Positions 1 to 7,556 of a DNA stretch of 64,000 nucleotides are shown piece after piece; the stretch's first letter is position 1, and each line of letters opens with the position of its first letter. The notes below the pieces were generated by a model. That model had not been told where the DNA came from. It made no database searches and was given only the letters and a program-made list of their open reading frames with translations. The stretch spans positions 62,001 to 126,000 of the forward strand of contig QFPW01000008.1 in assembly GCA_003241785.1 (NCBI GenBank), written 5' to 3'. Both the position numbers and the translations under genes were made by a program. Source of the stretch: Rhodovulum sulfidophilum. GTDB lineage: Bacteria; Pseudomonadota; Alphaproteobacteria; Rhodobacterales; Rhodobacteraceae.

Positions 1-1076
1 CAAACCCTCTCCAAACCCTCGGCCGCCCCTTGGCCGGCCTGGCGGCGCGCCCGGCGCCGCGATTTCCCCCAGGCCGCCGCGAAGGCGAGCACCGCCTCGC
101 GGCCGGTGCCCGGCCCCAATGACACCCGGAGCGCCGCGCCCGCGACCTCCGGTCCGTATCCCATCGCGCTGAGCGTCCGGCTGACCCGGACCTTTCCGCT
201 CGAGCAGGCCGAGCCGGCCGAGACCGCGAAACCGGCGAGATCCATCGCCATCACCTGCGTCTCGCCCTTCCAGCCCGGAACCGCGAAGGCGGAGGTGTTC
301 GGCAGGCGCGCGGCACCTTTCCCGACAAAAATAGTTTCGGGAACCTCGTCTTCCAGAGCCTGCTCTAGAATATTTCTAACCTCGGCCAGCTCCTCCCAGC
401 GGCCGGCGGCCACGTCGGCGACCGCCGCCTTCGCCGCGGCGGCGAAGCCGGCCGCGCCGATCAGGTTCTCGGTCCCGGCGCGCCGGCCCGTCTCCTGGCC
501 GCCGCCGCGCAGCACCGGCGCGCGCTCCTCGCCGCGGCGGAGGAGAAGCGCGCCGATCCCCTTCGGCCCGCCGAACTTATGCGCCGAGAGGATCGCCGTC
601 CGCGCGCCGGTCCAGCCGAAGGCGAAGGGCAGCTTGCCCGCCACCTGCGCCGCGTCGACGAGCGCGAGGCCCGGCGGCAGGTCCTGCAGGATCCCGGTCT
701 CGGAATTCGCCGCCTGCAGCGCCGCGCGCTCCGGCTCGGTCACCGCGACCCGGCCCGCCGCGTCGACGGCGAGCACGGGATCGACCCAGGCCGCGACGCA
801 GTCATGCTCCACCGCCGCGCCGACGCAGCCCCGGCCGGCGAGCGCAAGCGCCGCGGCCTCGGTCGCGCCGGAGGTGAAGATCACCTCGTCCGGCTCCGCC
901 CCGAAGGCCTCCGCGACATCGGCCCGCGCGCGCTCGAGCAGCGCCTTGGCGGCGCGGCCCTCGGCGTGGATCGAGGAGGGATTGCCGCCGATCTCCATCG
1001 CCGCGGCGATCGCCGCCCGCGCTTCGGCCCGGATCGGCGTCGTCGCGTTCCAGTCGAGATAGATCCGCTCTCTCAT
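1..1076 (-). CDS. Cysteine desulfurase (NifS/IscS class), 3' end cut by window edge
   Basis: PLP-dependent enzyme that takes sulfur from cysteine for Fe-S cluster assembly. Reading down from the ATG at 1076, the protein starts MRERIYLDWNATTP. The PLP lysine is Lys167 in SAHKFGG, and the persulfide cysteine is Cys291 in SAGSACSSGK. About 358 codons are visible with no stop, so the family's usual length of 350-390 is nearly reached. The start codon overlaps the iscR stop in an ATGA (1073-1076), which suggests translational coupling and an isc/suf operon continuing to the left of the window. The last ~20 visible residues are Arg/Ala-rich and match nothing I recognise. Confidence 0.9.
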   Translation of the reverse strand, partial: MRERIYLDWNATTPIRAEARAAIAAAMEIGGNPSSIHAEGRAAKALLERARADVAEAFGAEPDEVIFTSGATEAAALALAGRGCVGAAVEHDCVAAWVDPVLAVDAAGRVAVTEPERAALQAANSETGILQDLPPGLALVDAAQVAGKLPFAFGWTGARTAILSAHKFGGPKGIGALLLRRGEERAPVLRGGGQETGRRAGTENLIGAAGFAAAAKAAVADVAAGRWEELAEVRNILEQALEDEVPETIFVGKGAARLPNTSAFAVPGWKGETQVMAMDLAGFAVSAGSACSSGKVRVSRTLSAMGYGPEVAGAALRVSLGPGTGREAVLAFAAAWGKSRRRARRQAGQGAAEGLERV

Positions 1077-1606
1077 GCGCCCCCGGCCGGCACGGCCGCT
1101 TCCGCCCGCGTCGCGGCCGCCCCGCCCGCCTCCGCCGCGCCCTCGTCGTCGACCACGGCGACGAAGCTCGGCACCGCGGGACAGGGGGCGAGCTGGTTGC
1201 CGACCACGTCCGACAGCCGGGTCTGGTGCAGGAGCACGTAGACATTCGCCGAGAGCTGCTCCCAGAGCTTGTCGGTGAGCCGCTGCTCGACCGTGCCATG
1301 GGTCGCGCCGGAGGCGCCGGCGCCCCGGGTCAGCGCGTCCATGGTCTCGTCGACGGCGGCGAGGATCTCGGAGACCCGGACCTGTTCCGCCGGACGGGCG
1401 AGGCGGTAGCCGCCGCCCGGGCCGCGCACCGATTCCACGATCTCCGCCCGGCGCAGCTTCACGAACAGCTGCTCGAGATAGGCGAGGCTGATGTCCTGCC
1501 GCTCGGCGATCTCGCTCAGCGAGACGAGCCGCCCCCGGCCGCCGGTCTGGGTCGCGAGATCGGTGAGCGCGATCATCGCGTAGCGGCCCTTGGTGCTCAG
1601 TTTCAT
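1073..1606 (-). CDS. iscR: Rrf2-family transcriptional regulator, IscR-like
   Basis: 177-aa regulator of Fe-S cluster genes. The start MKLSTKGRYA is the canonical Rrf2/IscR N-terminus; a longer in-frame extension upstream lacks this. The winged helix covers about residues 1-80, with ISLAYLEQLFVKLRR as recognition region and the RGPGGGYRLAR wing. The E. coli IscR cluster ligands (Cys92, Cys98, Cys104, His107) are not there: the matching loop, about residues 93-110, has His103 but no cysteine, and the only Cys is Cys142. This resembles the atypical IscR of Rhodobacter relatives. It is the first gene of the operon and is coupled to the desulfurase by a 4-bp overlap. Confidence 0.88.
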   Translation of the reverse strand: MKLSTKGRYAMIALTDLATQTGGRGRLVSLSEIAERQDISLAYLEQLFVKLRRAEIVESVRGPGGGYRLARPAEQVRVSEILAAVDETMDALTRGAGASGATHGTVEQRLTDKLWEQLSANVYVLLHQTRLSDVVGNQLAPCPAVPSFVAVVDDEGAAEAGGAAATRAEAAVPAGGA

Positions 1607-1666
1607 GCCAAACCTTCCCGCCTTCGCCCCGGGGCGCGTTCGGACGCGCGAACCACGCGGCCGGTG

Positions 1667-1695
1667 TTGACGCCCCGCCGACGAAACCCTAACTA
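1667..1695 (+). promoter_or_regulatory. Putative promoter of the alpha/beta hydrolase gene
   Basis: TTGACG at 1667-1672, a 17-nt spacer, then TAACTA at 1690-1695: a good sigma-70-type -35/-10 pair about 100 nt upstream of the ATG at 1799. The call rests on hexamer match and spacing only. Confidence 0.45.
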
Positions 1696-1722
1696 GCGTC
1701 CTGACTTTGGATCGCCCCGCAT

Positions 1723-1748
1723 CCAATCTTAGAATGCTTCTAGATTGG
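1723..1748. promoter_or_regulatory. ICE/Irr-box-like palindrome in the iscR-hydrolase divergent region
   Basis: The inner inverted repeat TAGAA-TGC-TTCTA lies at 1730-1742 (TTAGAA-TGC-TTCTAG with flanks). Outer arms CCAATC (1723-1728) and GATTGG (1743-1748) are also complementary, offset by one base. The inner part resembles the iron-control element bound by Irr in alphaproteobacteria (TTTAGAA and TTCTAAA half sites three bases apart). It covers the predicted -10 of the iscR promoter, so iron- or heme-responsive control of the isc/suf operon is plausible. The protein that binds is an inference. Confidence 0.6.
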
Positions 1749-1765
1749 TCGAGTGATTCCGTCAA
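1737..1765 (-). promoter_or_regulatory. Putative promoter of the iscR operon
   Basis: On the minus strand: TTGACG at 1765-1760, a 17-nt spacer, and TAGAAG at 1742-1737 as a weak -10. The -10 lies inside the TAGAA-TGC-TTCTA palindrome, the geometry expected if a regulator bound there blocks or modulates RNA polymerase. Confidence 0.5.
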
Positions 1766-1798
1766 GTTCGCGTTTTTTTCGACGGGAGATCGACCCAG

Positions 1799-2449
1799 AT
1801 GCCCGAGGTGATTTTCCCCGGTCCCGACGGCCGTCTTGAAGGCCGCTACCATCCGCAGAAATCCAAGGACGCGCCGATCGCGATCATTCTGCACCCCCAT
1901 CCGCTGTACGGGGGCACGATGAACAACAAGGTGGTGTACAATCTCCACTACACGTTCCATCGCATCGGCTTCACCTGCCTGCGCTTCAACTTCCGCGGCG
2001 TCGGCCGCAGCCAGGGCGAGTACGACCAGGGCATCGGCGAGCTTTCCGACGCCGCCTCGGCGCTCGACTACCTGCAGGCGCTCAATCCGAACGCGCGCTC
2101 CTGCTGGGTCGCGGGCTTCTCCTTCGGCGCCTGGATCGGGATGCAGCTGCTGATGCGGCGGCCCGAGATCGCGGGCTTCGTCTCGGTGGCGCCGCCGGCG
2201 AACCAGTACGACTTCAGCTTCCTCGCCCCCTGCCCCTCCTCGGGCCTCATCGTCGGCGGCTCAGCAGACCGCGTGGTGCCGCCGGCGGACGTGGCCGGGC
2301 TCGCGGACAAGCTGAAGCAGCAGAAGGGCATCACCATCACCCATGCGACGATCGAGGGCGCGAGCCATTTCTTCGATCCGGGCATGGACGAGATGATCGG
2401 CACGGTCGAAAGCTACGTCCGCCGCCGCCTGACCGAAACCACCCGGTAG
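1799..2449 (+). CDS. Alpha/beta hydrolase, DeoC/LipA-unrelated COG2945 type
   Basis: 216-aa cytoplasmic alpha/beta hydrolase of unknown substrate. The nucleophile elbow G106-F-S108-F-G110 sits in VAGFSFGAW, with an Asp near 157 (SADRVVPP) and His190 (GASHFF) completing the triad; the HPHPLYGGTM oxyanion-region motif near 32-41 is typical of this family. Preceded by GGGAG 10 nt before the ATG. It is divergent from iscR and shares its regulatory region, and such hydrolases are common beside isc/suf genes in Rhodobacterales, but no role in Fe-S assembly can be read from sequence. Its TAG stop (2447-2449) lies inside a dispersed palindromic repeat. Confidence 0.8.
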   Translation: MPEVIFPGPDGRLEGRYHPQKSKDAPIAIILHPHPLYGGTMNNKVVYNLHYTFHRIGFTCLRFNFRGVGRSQGEYDQGIGELSDAASALDYLQALNPNARSCWVAGFSFGAWIGMQLLMRRPEIAGFVSVAPPANQYDFSFLAPCPSSGLIVGGSADRVVPPADVAGLADKLKQQKGITITHATIEGASHFFDPGMDEMIGTVESYVRRRLTETTR

Positions 2450-2501
2450 GGCGGACCTCGGTCCGCCATTCCGCCAAGCGGCGGACCAAGGTCCGCCCTA
2501 C
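2446..2501. repeat. Inverted pair of family-A palindromic repeats (BIME-like)
   Basis: A plus-oriented copy (2446-2467, GTAGGGCGGACC then TCGGTCCGCC) and a minus-oriented copy (2480-2501, central AA variant) are separated by exactly 12 nt. Each copy is itself a GGCGGACC/GGTCCGCC hairpin. The left copy supplies the stop codon of the preceding hydrolase; the right copy ends 10 nt before the lysE-type ATG. Confidence 0.9.
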
Positions 2502-2511
2502 GGGGCCTGCC

Positions 2512-3144
2512 ATGCTCGACGCCGCCGTCCTTTTGCCCTTCGTCTTCGCCGTCGTGGTCATCGCGCTGACGCCGGGCCCCGACATGACCTTCTTCCTCGG
2601 CCGCGCGCTGAGCTCGGGCCGGAGCGCCGGGCTCGCCGCCGTGGCGGGCGCCGCGACCGGGCTGCTGGTCCATACCGTCCTCGTCGCGCTCGGCGTCTCG
2701 GCGCTGATCGTCGCGGCGCCGGCGGCCTTCGCCGCGCTCAAGATCGCGGGGGCGCTCTACCTGCTCTGGCTGGCGTTCCAGGCGATCCGCCACGGCTCGG
2801 CGCTGCGCCTGCCATCCGGCCCCGGCGCGCGCGCGGGCCTCGTCGGCACCTGGGCCTCGGGCGTCGCGATCAACGTGCTCAATCCGAAGGTCGCGCTCTT
2901 CTTCCTAACCTTCCTGCCGCAATTCGTCTCCGCGAGCGATCCGCGCGCGGCGGCGAAGCTGTTCCTGCTCGGCTCGATCTTCATCCTGCTCGGAAGCGCG
3001 ATCAACCTCGCGATCGTGCTCGCCGCCGACCGCTTCGCCGAGGGGATGCGGTCGAACCCGCGTGTCGCCCGCGCGCTCGACTGGCTCTTCGCCTCGATCT
3101 TCGCGGCTTTCGCGGCGCGACTGCTCCTCGCCCGCGCGCATTGA
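2512..3144 (+). CDS. LysE/RhtB-family amino-acid exporter
   Basis: 210-aa inner-membrane exporter with about six hydrophobic segments. The family signature TPGPD is at residues 20-24 after the first membrane helix, and NPKVALFF begins at 124, both diagnostic of LysE/RhtB transporters of amino acids or homoserine lactones. The substrate cannot be told. It starts 10 nt after a palindromic repeat pair and lacks a clear Shine-Dalgarno. It is followed by another repeat pair and faces anmK convergently. Confidence 0.85.
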   Translation: MLDAAVLLPFVFAVVVIALTPGPDMTFFLGRALSSGRSAGLAAVAGAATGLLVHTVLVALGVSALIVAAPAAFAALKIAGALYLLWLAFQAIRHGSALRLPSGPGARAGLVGTWASGVAINVLNPKVALFFLTFLPQFVSASDPRAAAKLFLLGSIFILLGSAINLAIVLAADRFAEGMRSNPRVARALDWLFASIFAAFAARLLLARAH

Positions 3145-3148
3145 GGAA

Positions 3149-3204
3149 GGCGGACCGAGGTCCGCCCTACGCGGCGCGTTCCGTAGGGCGGACCTCGGTC
3201 CGCC
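3149..3204. repeat. Inverted pair of family-A palindromic repeats
   Basis: Minus-oriented copy 3149-3170 and plus-oriented copy 3183-3204 with a 12-nt spacer (3171-3182), between the convergent lysE-type gene and anmK. Flanks extend the symmetry to GGAAGGCGG...CCGCCTTCC. The position between two stop codons suits a bidirectional terminator or mRNA 3'-end stabiliser. Confidence 0.9.
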
Positions 3205-3216
3205 TTCCCCCGCGCC

Positions 3217-4293
3217 TCACGGCCGGCTGATCCGCCCCCCGCTGACCGGCAGACGCGCGCCCGTCGTCGCCGGCGACGAGGTGGCGAGGCCGCGCGCCAC
3301 CCGCGCGGCGAGGAAGGCGAAGGCCTGCGCCTCCAGCATGTCGCCGTCGAGCCCGACCGCCTCGACCGGATCCACCGGCGCGTTGGTGCGCGCGCCGAGC
3401 ATCGCCATGATGGTGCGGTTCCGCCGCCCGCCGCCATGGACCAGCCAGCGCGTCGCGGGTTCGGGGAAATGCCGCGCGGCCTCGCCGACGCAGGCCGCCG
3501 TCAGCGCGGCGAGCGTCGCCGCGCCATCCTCGGTCGAGAGATGCGCCACCCGGTCGAGATAGGCGTGGAAATCCTGCCGGTCCAGCGACTTCGGCGGCGT
3601 CCTCAGGATATAGGGATGGCTTCCGAGATCGGCGAGCACGCCGCCGTCGACCCGGCCCGCGCCCGAGACCACGCCATCCGCGTCGAAGGCGGCGCCGGTC
3701 CGGAGCCGCAGGAAATCGTCGATCAGCGCGTTCCCCGGCCCGGTGTCGAAGGCGAGGAGCGCGCCCGGGACCTCGGGCGCCGCGGCGCGGGGATCGACCC
3801 AGGTCACGTTGCCGACCCCGCCGAGGTTGAGAAAGGCGAGCGGCGCGTCGGCGCCGATGAACCGCGCGCAGGCGAAATGATAGAAGGGCACCAGCGGCGC
3901 GCCCTCGCCGCCGCTCGCGACATCGGCGGTCCGGAAGTCCCAGACCACCGGCAGGCCGACCTCCGCCGCGAGCAGGTCGCCCCGCCCCGCCTGATGCGTG
4001 CCGCGCCCGGCGGGATCATGCGCGAGGGTCTGGCCGTGGAAGCCGACGAGATCGACGCCCGCGAACCCCGCGATCACGCGGGCATGCGCGGCGCGGCTCA
4101 GCGCCTCGATCCCGGCCACCTCCGGCGCCTCGGGCCAAAGGCCGAGCCCGGCGCGGAGCATCTCGCGCGCCTCGGGCGCGAAGGGCTCGAAGGCCGAGGG
4201 GCCGAAGCCCTGGATCGCCTCGCCATCGGTCTCGAGCACGGCCGCGTCGACCCCGTCCATCGAGGTGCCGGACATCAGCCCCAGAACCCGCAT
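3217..4293 (-). CDS. anmK: Anhydro-N-acetylmuramic acid kinase
   Basis: 358-aa sugar kinase that phosphorylates and hydrolyses 1,6-anhydro-MurNAc to MurNAc-6-phosphate in cytoplasmic cell-wall recycling. The N-terminal MRVLGLMSGTSMDG is diagnostic, with FDTGPGN and LVHGGGRRN further on. I chose the ATG at 4293 because GGAGAGG lies 5 nt upstream; the longer in-frame start is a TTG without a ribosome site. The gene is divergent from tyrS with only ~75 nt between starts, the usual alphaproteobacterial arrangement. Confidence 0.93.
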   Translation of the reverse strand: MRVLGLMSGTSMDGVDAAVLETDGEAIQGFGPSAFEPFAPEAREMLRAGLGLWPEAPEVAGIEALSRAAHARVIAGFAGVDLVGFHGQTLAHDPAGRGTHQAGRGDLLAAEVGLPVVWDFRTADVASGGEGAPLVPFYHFACARFIGADAPLAFLNLGGVGNVTWVDPRAAAPEVPGALLAFDTGPGNALIDDFLRLRTGAAFDADGVVSGAGRVDGGVLADLGSHPYILRTPPKSLDRQDFHAYLDRVAHLSTEDGAATLAALTAACVGEAARHFPEPATRWLVHGGGRRNRTIMAMLGARTNAPVDPVEAVGLDGDMLEAQAFAFLAARVARGLATSSPATTGARLPVSGGRISRP

Positions 4294-4367
4294 TCGCCTC
4301 TCCGCCCTTTTCAACGCGCGCCCATCGGCTATAGAAGCGCGATCTTCCGAGAGAAAGGACTACCGCG

Positions 4368-5624
4368 ATGACCTACCGGCCGAGGAGCGAATTCCTGAAC
4401 GTCATGGTCGCGCGCGGTTATCTCGCCGACTGCACCGATCTCGAAGGCCTCGACACCGCGCTGCTGAAAGGCGTGGTGCCGGCCTACATCGGCTACGACG
4501 CCACGGCGAAGTCGCTGCATGTCGGCCATCTCCTCAACATCATGATGCTGCGCTGGCTGCAGAGGACCGGACACAAGCCGATCACGCTGATGGGCGGCGG
4601 CACGACCAAGGTCGGCGATCCCTCGTTCCGCTCCGAGGAGCGGCCGCTGCTCGACGACGCGGCGATCCGGTCGAACATCGACGGGATGCAGCGGGTGTTC
4701 GCGAAATACCTCGCCTATGGCGCGGGACCGTCGGACGCGCTGATGCTCGACAACGCGGAATGGCTCGACGAGCTCAACTATCTCGCCTTCCTGCGCGACA
4801 TCGGCCGGCATTTCTCGGTGAACCGGATGCTGAGCTTCGAGAGCGTGAAGTCGCGGCTCGACCGCGACCAATCGCTGAGCTTCCTCGAATTCAACTACAT
4901 GATCCTCCAGGCCTATGATTTCCTCGAGATCAACCGCCGCCACGGCTGCCTCCTGCAGATGGGCGGGTCGGACCAGTGGGGCAATATCGTCAACGGGATC
5001 GACCTCACCCGCCGCGTCGCGGGGACCGAGATCTTCGGCCTGACCTCGCCGCTCCTCACCACCTCGGACGGGCGCAAGATGGGCAAGTCGGCCGGCGGCG
5101 CCATCTGGCTCAACGCCGACATGCTCTCGCCCTACGAGTTCTGGCAGTTCTGGCGCAACACCACCGACGCCGACGTCGGCCGGTTCCTGAAGCTCTACAC
5201 CGAGCTTCCGGTCGCGGAATGCGACCGGCTCGGCGCGCTCGGCGGGGCGGAGATCAACGCGGCCAAGGTGGTGCTCGCCAACGCGGTGACCGCGCTCTGC
5301 CACGGGCCCGAGGCCGCGGCGGCGGCCGAGGCCACCGCGCGCGAGGTCTTCGAGCGGGGGGGCGTCGGCGACGAGCTGCCGACCGTGGCGCTGGCGCCGG
5401 GCGATATTCCGGAAGGCGGCATCTCGATCGTGCAGCTGCTGGTGCGCGCCGGGCTCGCCGGATCGGGCAAGGACGCGAAACGGCTGATCGCCGAGGGCGG
5501 CGCGCGGATGGACGACGTGGCGCTGACCGACGCCGGGCTGCATCTCGACGCGCCGGCGCTCGGCGCGGGGCGCAAGCTCTCGGCGGGCAAGAAGCGGCAC
5601 GCGCTGGTCCGGGTAGAGGGCTGA
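4368..5624 (+). CDS. tyrS: Tyrosyl-tRNA synthetase
   Basis: 418-aa class I aminoacyl-tRNA synthetase charging tRNA-Tyr. The HIGH motif appears as HVGH (51-54) and KMSKS as KMGKS (237-241). YIGYDATAKSLH and the MGGSDQWGNI region are typical of bacterial TyrRS. The C-terminal ~65 residues form the S4 RNA-binding domain (IVQLLVRAGLAGS onward). The ribosome site GAGAAAGGA precedes the ATG. No T-box-like leader is visible in the short upstream region. Confidence 0.96.
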   Translation: MTYRPRSEFLNVMVARGYLADCTDLEGLDTALLKGVVPAYIGYDATAKSLHVGHLLNIMMLRWLQRTGHKPITLMGGGTTKVGDPSFRSEERPLLDDAAIRSNIDGMQRVFAKYLAYGAGPSDALMLDNAEWLDELNYLAFLRDIGRHFSVNRMLSFESVKSRLDRDQSLSFLEFNYMILQAYDFLEINRRHGCLLQMGGSDQWGNIVNGIDLTRRVAGTEIFGLTSPLLTTSDGRKMGKSAGGAIWLNADMLSPYEFWQFWRNTTDADVGRFLKLYTELPVAECDRLGALGGAEINAAKVVLANAVTALCHGPEAAAAAEATAREVFERGGVGDELPTVALAPGDIPEGGISIVQLLVRAGLAGSGKDAKRLIAEGGARMDDVALTDAGLHLDAPALGAGRKLSAGKKRHALVRVEG

Positions 5625-5628
5625 GCGG

Positions 5629-5726
5629 GCGGGCCTCCGGCCCGCGGGCCGCCTTTGCGGCCATGAGGAGCGCGCGGGTCGCGCGCGAGTCTTCCTTAAG
5701 TGGAGCCGGGCCCGTTGGCCCGGCTC
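5629..5726. terminator. Cluster of three hairpins between convergent tyrS and cyclophilin gene
   Basis: Three GC-rich hairpins: 5629-5645 (GCGGGCC/GGCCCGC, 3-nt loop), 5647-5662 (GGCCGC/GCGGCC) and 5703-5726 (GAGCCGGGCC/GGCCCGGCTC, 10-bp stem, loop CGTT). None has a T-run, so intrinsic termination is uncertain. Their place between two convergent stop codons suggests a bidirectional end signal. Confidence 0.55.
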
Positions 5727-5786
5727 TCGACTGCTCTCCAGGTTAGCAAACCTGTATGAACGCGCGCGGCGCTCGGGAGCCGGCGT

Positions 5787-6353
5787 CTATTTGACCGTGA
5801 CCTGGGTCATGTAGTCCGGGTTCGCCACGGCCCCGCTCTGGCCCTCGCCGCGCGCGATCTGGTCGACCACGTCCATCCCCGAAGTGACCTCGCCCACGAC
5901 GGTGTACTGGCCGTCGAGGAAGGGGCCGGGCGCGAACATGATGAAGAACTGCGAATTCGCGCTGTCCGGGTTCTGGCTGCGCGCCATGCCGACGGTGCCG
6001 CGCACGAAGGGCGTGTCGGTGAACTCGGCCGGCAGGTCCGGCAGGTCGGAACCGCCCATCCCGGCCTGGCCGCCGGCGAAGGCCGCGCGCTTGCCGAAGG
6101 CGACGTCGCCGGTCTGGGCCATGAAGCCGTCGATCACCCGGTGGAAGGCGACGTCGTCATAGGCGCCGGCTTCCGCGAGCGCCTTGATCTGGGCCACATG
6201 CTTCGGCGCGAGATCGGGGCGGAGCGCGATCTCGATCGTGCCGTTGGCCTGGCCGCCGACCTCGATCACCAGCGTGTTACCCGGATCGGCGGCGAGCGCC
6301 GCCGTGCCGAGCCCGAGCGCCATGCCAAGCGCCAGGAAATGGCGCCGGATCAT
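5787..6353 (-). CDS. Exported cyclophilin-type peptidyl-prolyl isomerase
   Basis: 188-aa cyclophilin with an N-terminal signal peptide (MIRRHFLALGMALGLG, likely cut after ALA near residue 21), hence periplasmic. Catalytic-site motifs FHRVIDGFMAQTGD and SQFFIMF are intact, including the active-site Arg and the Gln/Phe-Phe. It probably catalyses proline isomerisation during folding of exported proteins. Its ATG overlaps the stop of the upstream cytoplasmic cyclophilin gene by ATGA, so the pair is co-translated. Confidence 0.9.
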   Translation of the reverse strand: MIRRHFLALGMALGLGTAALAADPGNTLVIEVGGQANGTIEIALRPDLAPKHVAQIKALAEAGAYDDVAFHRVIDGFMAQTGDVAFGKRAAFAGGQAGMGGSDLPDLPAEFTDTPFVRGTVGMARSQNPDSANSQFFIMFAPGPFLDGQYTVVGEVTSGMDVVDQIARGEGQSGAVANPDYMTQVTVK

Positions 6354-6856
6354 GCGTCCGCCGCCACCTTGACCGCGATCATCCGGTCCGGGCTCGCCGG
6401 CGGCTCGCCGCGGGTGATCGCGTCGACATGCTCCATGCCCGAGACGACCCGGCCCCAGACCGTGTACTGGCCGTTCAGGAAATGGCCGTCCTTGAACATG
6501 ATGAAGAACTGCGAATTGCCGCTGTTCGGGTTCTGGCTGCGCGCCATGCCGACCACGCCGCGGTCGAACGGCAGCTTGGAGAACTCGGCCGGCAGGTTCG
6601 GCTTGTCCGAGCCGCCGGTGCCGGCGCGGCGGATGTTGAACCCGTCCTCCATGTCGCCGTTCTCGACGTCGCCGGTCTGGGCCATGAAACCCTCGATGAC
6701 GCGGTGGAAGGCCACGTTGTCATATTCGCCGGCCCGGGCCAGCGCCTTGATCTGCTCGACATGCTTCGGCGCCACGTCCGGCAGCATCTCGATCACGACG
6801 TCGCCGTTCTTCAGCGTGATGACGAGCGTGTTCTCGGGATCCTTGATATCAGCCAT
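6350..6856 (-). CDS. Cytoplasmic cyclophilin-type peptidyl-prolyl isomerase
   Basis: 168-aa cyclophilin without signal peptide, starting MADIKDPENTLVITLKNGD. FHRVIEGFMAQTGD and SQFFIMFKDG match the catalytic core of small bacterial PpiB enzymes. It is clearly a paralogue of the exported cyclophilin that follows it in a 4-bp overlap, giving one isomerase per compartment from a single mRNA. A GGAGGAGA-like site lies upstream of the ATG. Confidence 0.9.
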   Translation of the reverse strand: MADIKDPENTLVITLKNGDVVIEMLPDVAPKHVEQIKALARAGEYDNVAFHRVIEGFMAQTGDVENGDMEDGFNIRRAGTGGSDKPNLPAEFSKLPFDRGVVGMARSQNPNSGNSQFFIMFKDGHFLNGQYTVWGRVVSGMEHVDAITRGEPPASPDRMIAVKVAADA

Positions 6857-6956
6857 CGTCTCCTCCAGGCCTTGCTTCGCGGCGGAACCTAGGGGGTCTT
6901 CCCGGCGGTGGAAAGGGTCGAATGCCGCCGGGGGGCGGCCGACCGCCGCGCCGGGC

Positions 6957-7484
6957 CTAGCGGCGCAGGCGGGTGACGCGGTCGCCGCCGGTCGGCTCGA
7001 GCCGGCGGGACAGCGCCTCGGCCACCCGGGGCGGCACGAAGCCCGAGATGTCGCCGCCGAGCCGGGCGATCTCCTTCACCAGCCGCGAGGCGATCGCCTG
7101 GTAATGCGCGTCGGCCATCAGGAAAACGGTCTCGACATCGTCGTTCATCGCCCGGTTCATGCCGACCATCTGGTATTCGTACTCGAAATCCGAGACCGCC
7201 CGCAGGCCGCGCACGATCATCGTGGCCCCGACGTCCTCGGCGCAATGGATGAGCAGGTTCTCGAACGGATGCGCGATGATCTCGACGCCGGTCGCCTCGG
7301 CGATCGGGCGGCATTCCGCCTCGACCATCGCCACGCGCTCCTCGAGCGGGAAGAGCGGGCTCTTGTCGCGGTTGATCGCGACGCCGATCACCAGCCGGTC
7401 GACCAGGCTGCAGGCCCGGCGGATGATGTCGACGTGACCGAGGGTGATCGGGTCGAAAGTGCCCGGATAGAGTCCGATCCGCAT
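6957..7484 (-). CDS. coaD: Phosphopantetheine adenylyltransferase
   Basis: 175-aa enzyme of coenzyme A synthesis that transfers AMP from ATP to 4'-phosphopantetheine. The N-terminal MRIGLYPGTFDPITLGH carries the nucleotidyltransferase T/HxGH signature (TLGH 14-17), and VRGLRAVSDFEYE is the family's second hallmark. Length is normal (160-175 aa). It lies upstream of the cyclophilin pair on the same strand, so co-transcription is possible across about 100 nt. Confidence 0.95.
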   Translation of the reverse strand: MRIGLYPGTFDPITLGHVDIIRRACSLVDRLVIGVAINRDKSPLFPLEERVAMVEAECRPIAEATGVEIIAHPFENLLIHCAEDVGATMIVRGLRAVSDFEYEYQMVGMNRAMNDDVETVFLMADAHYQAIASRLVKEIARLGGDISGFVPPRVAEALSRRLEPTGGDRVTRLRR

Positions 7485-7525
7485 CGCCTGGTCCCCCAGC
7501 TTTTGTCCGGCGCAGGCAACTATAT

Positions 7526-7553
7526 GGAAGGGGGCCGGTCAAGGCCCCTTTCC
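7526..7553 (-). terminator. Hairpin between CBS gene and coaD
   Basis: Arms GGAAAGGGGCC and GGCCCCCTTCC (one mismatch) around a 6-nt loop, directly after the CBS-gene stop codon on the minus strand. No T-run follows, so it may be a terminator or an mRNA-stabilising stem. Confidence 0.4.
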
Positions 7554-7556
7554 GTC

